From positions 186,001-250,000 of the forward strand of contig NZ_CP081966.1 of the NCBI RefSeq assembly GCF_019823065.1: a stretch of DNA of 64,000 bases, read 5' to 3'. The notes under the pieces are model-generated. The model searched no databases. It was not told the DNA's origin and was given only the letters and a program-made list of their open reading frames with translations. The position numbers and the translations under genes were made by a program. Positions 8,898 through 16,862 of the stretch are shown here, piece by piece. The stretch is from Pseudomonas mosselii. GTDB lineage: Bacteria > Pseudomonadota > Gammaproteobacteria > Pseudomonadales > Pseudomonadaceae. Position 1 is the stretch's first letter. Each line of letters opens with the position of its first letter.

Positions 8898-10184
8898 ATG
8901 TCCGAACTGCGTCAAGAATGTCTGTGGGAACACGTCACCCAGCCGACCGTCGCCGCCCAGGCCCTGGCCGGCGAGCACAAGGCCGATGTCTGCGTGATCG
9001 GCGGCGGCATCACCGGCTTGTCGGCGGCGATCCACCTGCTGGAGCAGGGCAAGTCGGTGATCCTGCTGGAAGCCTGGAAGATCGGCCACGGCGGCTCCGG
9101 GCGCAACGTTGGCCTGGTCAATGCCGGCACCTGGATCCGCCCCGACGACGTCGAGGCCACCCTCGGCCACAAGCAGGGCGCCCGCCTGAACAAGGTGCTC
9201 GGCGAGGCCCCGGGTGAAGTATTCGCCATGATCGAGCGCCTGGGTATCGACTGTCAGGCCCGGCATCAGGGCACCTTGCACATGGCGCACAACGCCACCG
9301 GCATCGCCGACCTCGAGGCCCGCCACCAGCAGTGGACCCGGCGCGGCGCCGACGTCGAGCTGCTGACCGGCGCGCAATGCCAGGAATACTGCGGTACCGA
9401 CAAGATTGCCGCCGCGCTGCTCGACCGCCGCGCCGGCACCATCAACCCTATGGGCTATACACAAGGCCTGGCCGCCGCCGTGAACCGGCTGGGCGGCAAG
9501 CTGTTCCAGCAGTCCTCGGTCGATGGCCTGGAGCGTGATGGCGACGCCTGGCGAGTGAAGACCGCACGCGGCGCGGTGCGTGCCGACAAGGTGGTGATCT
9601 CCACCGGCGCCTACACCGAAGGCGACTGGAGCAACCTGCAGAAGCACTTCTTCCGCGGCTATTACTACCAGGTCGCCTCCAAGCCCCTGCATGGCGCCGC
9701 CGCCGACAAGGTCTTGCCCCATGGCCAGGGCTCGTGGGACACCCGCACCGTGCTCAGCAGCATCCGCCGCGACGACCATGGCCGCCTGCTGCTCGGCAGC
9801 CTCGGCCGGGTCGACAACAAGCCGGCCTGGTTCGTGCGCAGCTGGGCCGACCGTATCCAGAGCCACTACTACCCGGCGCTGGGCAAGGTCGAGTGGGAGA
9901 TGCACTGGACCGGCTGCATCGACTTCACCCCGGATCACCTGATGCGCCTGTTCGAACCGGCGCCGGGGCTGGTGGCGGTGACCGGCTACAACGGGCGCGG
10001 CAACACCACCGGCACGGTGATCGGCCGGGCGTTTGCCGAGTTCCTGCTCAAGGATGATCCGGACAGCCTGCCGATTCCATTCTCGCCGATGAGGCCGGTG
10101 AGCGCGCCGTCGTTGCGCACGGCGTTCTACGAGTCGGGGTTCTCGCTGTATCACGCGGGGCAGTGTCTGCGGGTGGTGTTGTAA
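8898..10184 (+). CDS. amaA: L-pipecolate oxidase (FAD-dependent, DAO family)
   Basis: A 428-residue flavoprotein with an N-terminal FAD-binding Rossmann motif (VIGGGITGLSAAIHLLEQG, residues about 34-52) and a C-terminal DAO-type nucleotide-binding end (VAVTGYNGRGNTTGTVIGRA). It oxidises L-pipecolate to delta-1-piperideine-6-carboxylate in the D-lysine degradation branch, passing electrons to the respiratory chain in P. putida. An in-frame TTG lies five codons earlier at 8883, but the ATG at 8898 has a GGAG site 7 bases upstream and gives MSELRQECLWEHVTQPT, so it is preferred. It lies just downstream of amaB, whose product uses AmaA's product. Confidence 0.93.
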   Translation: MSELRQECLWEHVTQPTVAAQALAGEHKADVCVIGGGITGLSAAIHLLEQGKSVILLEAWKIGHGGSGRNVGLVNAGTWIRPDDVEATLGHKQGARLNKVLGEAPGEVFAMIERLGIDCQARHQGTLHMAHNATGIADLEARHQQWTRRGADVELLTGAQCQEYCGTDKIAAALLDRRAGTINPMGYTQGLAAAVNRLGGKLFQQSSVDGLERDGDAWRVKTARGAVRADKVVISTGAYTEGDWSNLQKHFFRGYYYQVASKPLHGAAADKVLPHGQGSWDTRTVLSSIRRDDHGRLLLGSLGRVDNKPAWFVRSWADRIQSHYYPALGKVEWEMHWTGCIDFTPDHLMRLFEPAPGLVAVTGYNGRGNTTGTVIGRAFAEFLLKDDPDSLPIPFSPMRPVSAPSLRTAFYESGFSLYHAGQCLRVVL

Positions 10185-10190
10185 TCGCTA

Positions 10191-10276
10191 TCGCGGGGCA
10201 AGCCCGCTCCCACGCTGTGCAGGCTGGATAATCCTTGGGGCAACCAGGAACGTGGGAGCGGGCTGGCCCCGCGATT
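10191..10276. repeat. REP inverted pair (second REP type)
   Basis: ATCGCGGGGCAAGCCCGCTCCCAC-type unit and its inverted partner CGTGGGAGCGGGCTGGCCCCGCGAT enclose about 35 bases. It lies between the convergent ends of amaA and the MscS gene. The same type occurs at 15332, 19608 and 47618. Confidence 0.8.
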
Positions 10277-10279
10277 GGC

Positions 10280-11707
10280 TCACTTATGCAACCAGCTCAG
10301 GAACCCACCTTTCTTCACCACCGCCGGTTTCTGCAGCAGCAGTGACTCGCGCTTCTGCCGGCGGAACCGCTGCAGCTTGGTCAGCGCCGACTTCACATCA
10401 CCACTCTCGGCCAGGCAACCGCGCACCTGTTCCTTGTCGATGCGATAGAGCATGCAGCCGCTCAGGGCGCGGAACTCGACCGGCGAGGCCTCGTCGTCCA
10501 CCAGCCCCTCCAGCCCCAGCACCTCCCCAGGCCCCATGCGCCCGCCTTCGATCAACCGCTCGCCATCGCGTACCGAGGCCAGCACCACGCCACGGCTGAT
10601 CAGCAGCACATGCTCCGAGCGCTCGCCGATACCGAGGATGACCTGGTCGGCCAGGTACTCCACCGTGGTCATGCGCTGGCTCAGGGCATCGCGCTCTTCG
10701 TTGCTCAGTGAGCGGAACACCCGCACTTCGTCCAGCAGTTCGCGCTGGCGACTGCGCACGGGGGCGCCAAGCTCGGTGTTCCAGGTCACGCCGCTGGCCT
10801 CCAGGTGGCGGTGGGCCAGGTCGAACAGCTGGTTGCGCACCTCGGTCTTGCGCGACATCTCGGCGATAAAGCCGCTGGCTTCGTACTCCACCGACTCCAG
10901 GCTCGAAGCTTTCACCGTGACCTTGGGCGCCGGCTTGTCGAGCAGGATGCTGGTGCCCTGCAGGGTCTTTTCCAGCGCATCGAACACCCGCTGCGGACGC
11001 ACCTTGGCCGGCACCACCACGCTGATCGACACCCCATGCACCTCGGCCGGGCGGCTGAAGTTGAGGATCTTGGCCTTGGCCGCGACTGAATTGGGGATGA
11101 CCGCCAGGCTGCTGTTGCCGGTGATCAGGCGGGTGGCGCGCCAGTCGATGTCGACCACCTTGCCCTCGGTGCCGTCGATCGAGATCGAGTCACCGATCTG
11201 GTAGGGCCGCGTGGTGTTCAGCACGATGCCGGAGAACACGTCGGCCAGGGTGCTCTGCAACGCCAGGCCGATGACGATGGCCATCACCCCGGAGGTCGCC
11301 AGCAGGCCCTTGACCGGCAGTTGCATCACATAGGCCGCCGCCGCCACCGCCGCGACCAGGAAGATCAGCGCCCCGAACACATCCTGCAGCAGGCGCCCGC
11401 CGTGGCTGCCGCGTGCCACCAGCAGCAGGCCGAACACCACCGTCACCGTGCGCGCGGCGAACAGCCACCAGCCGATCGCCAGCACCGTGGCCATCAGGTT
11501 GCGCGGCACATCGTCGGCCCAGGGCGGCGGTTGCAGCGGGCTCATGCCCGCCGTCAGCAGCACCGAGCTAAACACCAGGAAGCACACCAGCCGCGTGGCG
11601 ATGCGCCAAGCCCGGTGGTGCAGCGGAATCAGCTGCCAGAGCAGCAGGTCGAGCAGGATCAGCAAGGTGCCGAGCAACAGCGGGTATGACTGGATGAACG
11701 CCAGCAT
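10280..11707 (-). CDS. Mechanosensitive ion channel (MscS family) with C-terminal cyclic-nucleotide-binding-type domain
   Basis: A 475-residue membrane protein. The N-terminal third has about four or five hydrophobic segments, followed by the MscS pore helix and beta domain (VIGLALQSTLADVFSGIVL, then RPYQIGDSISIDGTEGKVVDIDWRAT and IPNSVAAKAKILNFSRP). After about residue 320 comes a cNMP-binding-like fold (VFRSLSNEERDALSQRM ... VLLISRGVVLASVRDGE ... MGPGEVLGLEGLV). Channels of this architecture are known as MscS-cNMP or bCNG proteins. The phosphate-binding cassette keeps the GE pair, but the arginine usually found after it is not obvious (EASPVEFRA), so nucleotide binding is uncertain. The start is the ATG at 11707, with a poor ribosome site. 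No obvious operon partner. Confidence 0.92.
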   Translation of the reverse strand: MLAFIQSYPLLLGTLLILLDLLLWQLIPLHHRAWRIATRLVCFLVFSSVLLTAGMSPLQPPPWADDVPRNLMATVLAIGWWLFAARTVTVVFGLLLVARGSHGGRLLQDVFGALIFLVAAVAAAAYVMQLPVKGLLATSGVMAIVIGLALQSTLADVFSGIVLNTTRPYQIGDSISIDGTEGKVVDIDWRATRLITGNSSLAVIPNSVAAKAKILNFSRPAEVHGVSISVVVPAKVRPQRVFDALEKTLQGTSILLDKPAPKVTVKASSLESVEYEASGFIAEMSRKTEVRNQLFDLAHRHLEASGVTWNTELGAPVRSRQRELLDEVRVFRSLSNEERDALSQRMTTVEYLADQVILGIGERSEHVLLISRGVVLASVRDGERLIEGGRMGPGEVLGLEGLVDDEASPVEFRALSGCMLYRIDKEQVRGCLAESGDVKSALTKLQRFRRQKRESLLLQKPAVVKKGGFLSWLHK

Positions 11708-11790
11708 GGTGGTCTCGGTGCGGGGGAGGGCTGTGGGTAGTAATAGAGCAGGTTGGGGTAGCGGGCAATGGCTGTCTGCGGGTATCGCAA

Positions 11791-11810
11791 TCGCGGGGCA
11801 AGCCCGCGAT
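11791..11810. repeat. Single REP half-unit
   Basis: TCGCGGGGCAAGCCCGCGA, a short palindrome of the second REP type without the usual inverted partner. It lies in the 258-base spacer between the MscS gene and the hydrolase gene. Confidence 0.6.
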
Positions 11811-11838
11811 AAGGCCAGAAAACGTGGCGCCTATCCAT

Positions 11839-11856
11839 CGTTCGTAAAATAGAACG
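11839..11856. promoter_or_regulatory. Candidate operator upstream of the hydrolase gene
   Basis: Inverted repeat CGTTC-GTAAAATA-GAACG in an AT-rich patch, about 110 bases upstream of the ATG at 11966. Symmetry and position suggest a binding site for a regulator, perhaps the LysR protein encoded at 15403-16314. Binding is inference only. Confidence 0.35.
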
Positions 11857-11965
11857 CTACAGCCAAATTTCGCTATCTACCGCCACAAAGGTTCCGGTTT
11901 TAATCTTCTCCCATCAACGCGAAACACCCACCCCACTGAAGATCGAAACCCAAGGAGCACCGGCA

Positions 11966-12595
11966 ATGAACAACTTCAAATACAACCGCCTGAACAAAGA
12001 CGACGCCGCCGTACTGCTGGTCGACCACCAGGCCGGCTTGCTGTCCCTGGTCCGCGACATCGAGCCGGACCGCTTCAAGAACAACGTGCTGGCCCTGGCC
12101 GACCTTGCCAAGTACTTCAACCTGCCGACCATCCTCACCACCAGCTTCGAGCAAGGCCCCAACGGCCCGCTGGTGCCGGAGCTGAAAGAGCTGTTCCCGG
12201 ATGCCCCGTACATCGCCCGCCCAGGCCAGATCAACGCCTGGGACAACGAAGACTTCGTCAAGGCAGTAAAGGCCACTGGCAAGAAACAGCTGATTATCGC
12301 CGGCGTGGTGACCGAAGTGTGCGTGGCCTTCCCGGCGCTGGCGGCTCTGGAAGAGGAATTCGAGGTGTTCGTGGTCACCGATGCTTCCGGCACCTTCAAC
12401 GAAATGACCCGCGACGCGGCCCACAACCGTATGAGCCAGGCTGGCGCGCAACTGATGACCTGGTTCGGCGTGGCCTGTGAGCTGCACCGCGACTGGCGCA
12501 ACGATGTCGAAGGGCTGGCGGCGCTGTTCTCCAACCACATCCCGGACTACCGCAACCTGATCACCAGCTACAACGCCCTGACCGCCGGCAAGTAA
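11966..12595 (+). CDS. Isochorismatase-family cysteine hydrolase (YcaC-like)
   Basis: A 209-residue cytoplasmic hydrolase of the isochorismatase-like superfamily. The catalytic aspartate (Asp20 in LLVDHQAG) and nucleophile cysteine (Cys119 in VVTEVCVAF, after the cis-peptide-type GVV) are present; where a lysine usually completes the triad the sequence reads IARPGQINAW, so Arg85 occupies or is close to that site. The best match is the YcaC group, whose physiological substrate is unsettled. Start ATG 11966 has an AAGGAG site 9 bases upstream. It is the first of three plus-strand genes with the ABM protein and the amidohydrolase, but a 125-base gap holding a hairpin separates it from the next gene. 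Confidence 0.9.
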   Translation: MNNFKYNRLNKDDAAVLLVDHQAGLLSLVRDIEPDRFKNNVLALADLAKYFNLPTILTTSFEQGPNGPLVPELKELFPDAPYIARPGQINAWDNEDFVKAVKATGKKQLIIAGVVTEVCVAFPALAALEEEFEVFVVTDASGTFNEMTRDAAHNRMSQAGAQLMTWFGVACELHRDWRNDVEGLAALFSNHIPDYRNLITSYNALTAGK

Positions 12596-12606
12596 GCCGC
12601 CGCCAG

Positions 12607-12636
12607 CCTGGCACCCGCGAGGGCGATGGTGCCAGG
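12607..12636 (+). terminator. Stem-loop after the YcaC-like gene
   Basis: Perfect 9-base arms CCTGGCACC and GGTGCCAGG around a 12-base loop, 11 bases after the stop codon. There is no T-run, so it may be an attenuating or mRNA-stabilising hairpin and not a true terminator. Confidence 0.45.
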
Positions 12637-12720
12637 CAAGGCAGCACACCCATCCAATCCAGCGCTCGTCTGCTGTTGCACAGTGGATGCAGGCCAGCTC
12701 ATCTCCAGGGAATGACAGCG

Positions 12721-13287
12721 ATGAACACCGCAACCGAAGGCAACCGCAGCGTCGTCACGCTGGTGATCCAGCACAAGGTCCGTGCCCAGGCGCTGGCGCG
12801 CTACGAAACCTGGCTCAAGCGCGCCGTGACTACCGCTCGTCAACAGCCCGGTCATCTGGACGTCAATGTCATCCGCCCGGACGACGGCGGCCGCCACTTC
12901 ACCACCGTGGTGCGCTTCGCCGACGCCGGCCTGCTGCAGGCCTGGGTCAACTCTGCCGAGCGCCAGGCGCTGATCAGTGAAGTGCTGCCACTGCTGGAAG
13001 ACGGCGACCAGACCCAGGTGCACGATGACCCGGAGTTCTGGTTCACCCCGCCCAGCGTCGGCGCCGCGCAACCGCCGCGCTGGAAACAGGCCCTGCTGAC
13101 CTACCTGGTGATCTGCCCGATGACCCTGGTCATTCCCCAGCTGCTGGCGCCGCTGTTTGCTCGCTATCCGCTGCTGGGTGGCCAGATCACCGGCAACTTG
13201 GTCACCAACCTGTTCGTCATCCTACCTGTGGTGTTCTACATCATGCCCTGGGTGACGCGCCGCTGTGCCGGCTGGTTGCGCCGCTGA
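12721..13287 (+). CDS. Antibiotic biosynthesis monooxygenase (ABM)-domain protein with C-terminal membrane helices
   Basis: A 188-residue protein. Residues about 10-100 resemble an ABM ferredoxin-like domain (VTLVIQHKVRAQALARYETW ... PGHLDVNVIRP ... VVRFADAGLLQAWVNS), a fold found in monooxygenases and heme- or quinone-handling enzymes. The C-terminal part has two hydrophobic helices (LTYLVICPMTLVIPQLLAPLF and VTNLFVILPVVFYIMPWV), so it is anchored in the inner membrane. The ATG at 12721 is preferred over the ATG at 12712 because the AGGGA ribosome site abuts the latter. It precedes the exported amidohydrolase by 66 bases. The substrate is unknown. Confidence 0.85.
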   Translation: MNTATEGNRSVVTLVIQHKVRAQALARYETWLKRAVTTARQQPGHLDVNVIRPDDGGRHFTTVVRFADAGLLQAWVNSAERQALISEVLPLLEDGDQTQVHDDPEFWFTPPSVGAAQPPRWKQALLTYLVICPMTLVIPQLLAPLFARYPLLGGQITGNLVTNLFVILPVVFYIMPWVTRRCAGWLRR

Positions 13288-13353
13288 GCGCCCGCCGTGA
13301 TCCATTGCTAGCCTTCAACCGCCTGCCGATCACCCACCCGGACGGAGAGCACC

Positions 13354-15324
13354 ATGAGCCAGGACCCTACCGACCAGAGCCGCCGCAAGTTCCTCGCCAC
13401 CAGCACCGTGCTCGGTGCCGCCGGCGCGCTGTGGAGCGCATTGCCGTTCACCGATTCCGCCCGTGCCGCCCTTTCAGGAGATCCCATGAACGCCGACCTC
13501 ATCTTGTTCAATGGCAAGTTGCACACCGTTGATCGCGAGAAACCCAACGCCAGCGCCGTCGCCATCAAGGACGGCAAGTTCCTCGCCGTGGGCAGCGACG
13601 CCGAAGCCATGGCCCACAAGGGGACCGCCACGCAGATCATCGATCTCAAGCAGCGCACGGTGATCCCCGGCCTCAACGACTCGCACCTGCACCTGATTCG
13701 CGGTGGCCTGAACTACAACCTCGAACTGCGCTGGGAAGGCGTGCCGTCGCTGGCCGACGCCCTGCGCATGCTCAAGGACCAGGCCGAGCGCACGCCGACC
13801 CCGCAGTGGGTGCGCGTGGTCGGCGGCTGGAACGAGTTCCAGTTCGCCGAGAAACGCATGCCCACGCTGGAAGAGATCAACCAGGCCGCGCCGGACACCC
13901 CGGTGTTCCTGCTGCACCTCTACGACCGTGCGCTGCTCAACCGCGCCGCGCTCAGGGCGGTGGGCTACACCAAGGACACGCCCAATCCCCCAGGCGGCGA
14001 AATCCAGCGCGACAAGTTCGGCAATCCCACCGGCATGCTCATCGCCCGGCCCAACGCCACCATTCTCTACGCCACCCTGGCCAAGGGGCCGAAGCTGCCG
14101 CTGGAGTACCAGGTCAACTCCACCCGCCAGTTCATGCGCGAGCTCAACCGCCTCGGGCTGACCAGCGCGATCGATGCCGGTGGCGGCTACCAGAACTACC
14201 CGGACGACTACCAGGTGATCCAGGAGCTGGCCAACAACGACCAGTTGACCGTGCGCATTGCCTACAACCTGTTCACCCAGAAGCCCAAGGAAGAACTGGC
14301 TGACTTCAAGAACTGGACGCAGAAGGTCAAGCCGGGCGACGGCACCGACTTCTTCCGCCACAACGGTGCCGGCGAGATGCTGGTGTTCTCCGCCGCCGAC
14401 TTCGAGGACTTCCTCGAGCCGCGCCCGGACCTGCCGCAGACCATGGAGCAGGAACTGGAGCCGGTGGTGCGTCACCTGGTCGAGCAGCGCTGGCCGTTCC
14501 GCCTGCACGCCACCTACGACGAGTCGATCTCGCGCATGCTCGATGTGTTCGAGAAGGTCAACCGCGACATCCCGTTCAATGGCCTGCCATGGTTCTTCGA
14601 CCATGCCGAAACCATCACCCCGCAGAACATCGAGCGGGTCCGGGCATTGGGCGGTGGCATCGCCATCCAGGACCGCATGGCCTTCCAGGGTGAGTATTTC
14701 GTCGAGCGTTATGGCGCCAAGGCCGCCGAACACACCCCGCCGATCAAGCGCATGCTCGACATGGGCGTGCCGGTGGGGGCGGGGACAGATGCTACCCGGG
14801 TCTCCAGCTACAACCCGTGGACTTCGCTGTACTGGATGGTCAGCGGCAAGACCGTCGGTGGGCTGGAACTGTATCCGCAAGGCCTGAGCCGCGAGACCGC
14901 GCTGCAGCTGTTCACCCATGGCAGCGCCTGGTTCTCCAGCGAGCAGGGCAAGAAGGGGCAGATCAAGGTCGGCCAGCTGGCGGACCTGGCGGCGCTGTCG
15001 CTGGACTTCTTCAGCGTCGATGAAGAGGCGATCAAGGGCATCGAGTCGGTGCTGACCATCGTTGATGGCAAGGTGGTGTACGGCGCCGCCGAGTTCGACA
15101 AGCTTGGCCCTGCGCAGGTGCCGGTGTTGCCGGAGTGGTCGCCGGTGGCCAAGGTGCCGGGGCACTGGCGCGCCGGTGCGCCGATGGCGGCGGCGCTGCA
15201 CCAGTGCGTCGGGCCGTGCGGGGTGCATGCCCACAGCCATGAGAAGGCGCGGCATTCCAGTGTGCCGGTGAGTGATTACCAGGGCTTCTGGGGTGCGTTG
15301 GGTTGTTCCTGCTTCGCGTTCTGA
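13354..15324 (+). CDS. Tat-exported metal-dependent amidohydrolase (YtcJ/amidohydrolase-3 type)
   Basis: A 656-residue protein. The N-terminus has a twin-arginine signal (SRRKFLATSTVLG, cleavage likely near ARAA about residue 38), so the folded enzyme is sent to the periplasm. The mature part begins LILFNGKLHTVD, has the metal-binding HxH (NDSHLHLI), further histidines (LHATYDES, FFDHAET) and an aspartate near VPVGAGTDATRV, as in amidohydrolase-3 proteins. Beyond about residue 610 there is an unusual tail rich in Cys and His (LHQCVGPCGVHAHSHEKARH and a final GALGCSCFAF). GGAG lies 7 bases before the ATG. Its natural substrate is unknown; the neighbours (YcaC-like hydrolase, ABM protein, facing LysR gene) suggest a small catabolic or detoxification unit. 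Confidence 0.9.
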   Translation: MSQDPTDQSRRKFLATSTVLGAAGALWSALPFTDSARAALSGDPMNADLILFNGKLHTVDREKPNASAVAIKDGKFLAVGSDAEAMAHKGTATQIIDLKQRTVIPGLNDSHLHLIRGGLNYNLELRWEGVPSLADALRMLKDQAERTPTPQWVRVVGGWNEFQFAEKRMPTLEEINQAAPDTPVFLLHLYDRALLNRAALRAVGYTKDTPNPPGGEIQRDKFGNPTGMLIARPNATILYATLAKGPKLPLEYQVNSTRQFMRELNRLGLTSAIDAGGGYQNYPDDYQVIQELANNDQLTVRIAYNLFTQKPKEELADFKNWTQKVKPGDGTDFFRHNGAGEMLVFSAADFEDFLEPRPDLPQTMEQELEPVVRHLVEQRWPFRLHATYDESISRMLDVFEKVNRDIPFNGLPWFFDHAETITPQNIERVRALGGGIAIQDRMAFQGEYFVERYGAKAAEHTPPIKRMLDMGVPVGAGTDATRVSSYNPWTSLYWMVSGKTVGGLELYPQGLSRETALQLFTHGSAWFSSEQGKKGQIKVGQLADLAALSLDFFSVDEEAIKGIESVLTIVDGKVVYGAAEFDKLGPAQVPVLPEWSPVAKVPGHWRAGAPMAAALHQCVGPCGVHAHSHEKARHSSVPVSDYQGFWGALGCSCFAF

Positions 15325-15331
15325 TGGCCTG

Positions 15332-15396
15332 ATCGCGGGGCAAGCCCGCTCCCACCGAGACTACAGGGCTTCGTGGGAGCGGGCTGGCCCCGCGAT
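15332..15396. repeat. REP inverted pair between convergent genes
   Basis: ATCGCGGGGCAAGCCCGCTC and its partner GAGCGGGCTGGCCCCGCGAT with about 25 bases between. It lies between the amidohydrolase and LysR stop codons, 8 and 6 bases from them. Confidence 0.8.
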
Positions 15397-15402
15397 GGCG
15401 TG

Positions 15403-16314
15403 CTACGCCATGTCGCTGATGGCGAACTCCTCCGCCAGATGATCGATCAACGACCGCACCGACGGCAGCAACCCCCGCCGTGACGGGAAGATCGCATGCA
15501 CGATGCCGCAACGCGGATGCCAGCCTGGCAGCATCTCCACCAACCGCCCCGCCGCCAGGTCCTCGCGCACTGCCACCCTGGGCAGGTGCGCGATCCCCAC
15601 GCCCGCCACCACGAAATGCCGCAGCGCGAACAGGTCGTCGGTGACCATCCGTGGTTTATGTGGGATCACCAGGCTGCGGCTCATGTCCTCACCCTGGAAC
15701 AGCTCCCACTGGTATTCACGCTGGGCGCCGCCCCAATGGACGCTGGGTAGCTCGCTGAGCTGCTGCGGATCAAAGCCTTGCGCAAGCTGTTCGAGAAACA
15801 ACGGGTGGCCGACCAGGCACTGGGTGCTGTTGCTCAGCACCTTCATCACCATGTCGGTGTTCTCCAGCGGCGGGAAACGCACCCGCAGTGCCACGTCAAA
15901 GCCCTCATGCAGCAGGTCGACGCGGCGGTTGGTGCTCTCGATGAACAGCTCCACCTGCGGGTACTTGAGCATGTAGCGGGTCAGCATCGGCCCGACCCAG
16001 GAGTTGAGCAGGGTGGTCGGGCAGCTGATGCGCACCAGCCCGCGTGGCTCACTGCGGTTGCGCTCGATGATCTCGGCGGCGCCCTCGGCCTCCACGCGCA
16101 TGGCCAGGCAGCGGTTGTAGTAGGCCTGGCCGATCTCGGTCAGCGAGCAGTGCCGGCTGGTGCGGTGCAGCAGGCGCACGCCGAGGCGTTCCTCCAGGTC
16201 GGCGATGCGTCGGCTGAGCTTGGACTTGGGCATGTCCAGCGCCCGCCCGGCCGGGGCGAAGCCACCGTGCTCGACCACCTGGGTGAAGTAGTAGAGGGAG
16301 TTGAGGTCTTCCAA
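15403..16314 (-). CDS. LysR-family transcriptional regulator
   Basis: A 303-residue regulator starting at TTG 16314, which follows a GGAG site by 9 bases and gives the standard N-terminus (M)EDLNSLYYFTQVVEHGGFA. The frame is open 23 codons further upstream, but that extension has no family resemblance. The helix-turn-helix covers residues about 3-60 (PAGRALDMPKSKLSRRIADL), followed by a LTTR effector domain. It converges on the amidohydrolase gene and is the nearest regulator to the YcaC-ABM-amidohydrolase set, so it may control it; that is inference. Confidence 0.9.
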   Translation of the reverse strand: MEDLNSLYYFTQVVEHGGFAPAGRALDMPKSKLSRRIADLEERLGVRLLHRTSRHCSLTEIGQAYYNRCLAMRVEAEGAAEIIERNRSEPRGLVRISCPTTLLNSWVGPMLTRYMLKYPQVELFIESTNRRVDLLHEGFDVALRVRFPPLENTDMVMKVLSNSTQCLVGHPLFLEQLAQGFDPQQLSELPSVHWGGAQREYQWELFQGEDMSRSLVIPHKPRMVTDDLFALRHFVVAGVGIAHLPRVAVREDLAAGRLVEMLPGWHPRCGIVHAIFPSRRGLLPSVRSLIDHLAEEFAISDMA

Positions 16315-16404
16315 GGGGCGATCTCCGCAGCGCGCCGGGGACAATGGCTCGCAGTCTACCGGGCGATGGTCGCCCTTATCCAACTCCCTTCAAGCCAATG
16401 TTGC

Positions 16405-16689
16405 TCAGGACGACTCGATTCCCTCCAGCATTGCCTCCGTCAGGCCTTCGGCCATCTCGATGCCATGCAGGCTGGCCCACAACAGGCTCCTGCCGGTTTC
16501 ATCCATATGCTCCAGCGCCTTGTAGCCGACGTTGTAGGCACTGCGCAGGTACTCGGCGACATGCACCAGGGCGTCGTGGGCGTTGATATTGGGGTTGACC
16601 GCGAACAGCGGTGGGTGGCCGGCGTCGCATTTGCCGAAGGGGTGGTGGCGGGTGTCGGGGAGGGGTGGGTCGGGGACGATTTTTTTCAT
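16405..16689 (-). CDS. Small DUF6124-family protein
   Basis: A 94-residue protein that begins MKKIVPDPPLPDTRHHPFG, with the ATG at 16689 after a GGAG site. It looks like the Pseudomonas-restricted DUF6124 family (formerly in DUF3077), with the typical core AVNPNINAHDALVHVAEYL followed by a helix containing TGRSLLWASLHGIEMAEGL. No signal peptide or membrane helix. Function of the family is not known to me. The upstream 170 bases form a highly structured element (16725-16862), suggesting post-transcriptional control. Confidence 0.8.
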   Translation of the reverse strand: MKKIVPDPPLPDTRHHPFGKCDAGHPPLFAVNPNINAHDALVHVAEYLRSAYNVGYKALEHMDETGRSLLWASLHGIEMAEGLTEAMLEGIESS

Positions 16690-16724
16690 GGTCAAACTCC
16701 GATAGAAATTGACCGGCACCGTCC

Positions 16725-16862
16725 GTTTCCACGCGAAGGGTGGCGGCTGTACACGGGGTGGAAACCCAGGTTATCGGAGAACCCCGGCAGGCCTTGTGGC
16801 CTCCCGCGTACAGCTGCCGTTACGACAGATAATCCGATAACCAACCAGCCGGGTTTCCACGC
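16725..16862 (-). other. Structured leader element upstream of the DUF6124 gene
   Basis: Read on the minus strand toward the gene, several long complementary segments occur. GTGGAAACCC (16860-16851) pairs with GGGTTTCCAC (16767-16758). GGTTATCGGA (16842-16833) pairs with TCCGATAACC (16778-16769). These form two perfect 10-base stems with an 8-versus-1 internal loop. AGGCC-ACAA-GGCCT (16802-16789) makes a hairpin in the loop. GGCAGCTGTAC (16818-16808) is complementary, with one mismatch, to GTACAGCCGCC (16752-16742), outside the stem, so a pseudoknot or alternative fold is possible. A second GTGGAAAC copy (16732-16725) can compete for the same partner. No protein gene is visible here; the segment from 16863 to 17210 shows nothing recognisable. 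Confidence 0.6.

Noticed and set aside
7236..10154. 972-codon open frame antisense to amaB and amaA
   Set aside because: It is a shadow of two strongly supported genes on the other strand; high GC keeps antisense frames open. Its residues show no domain.
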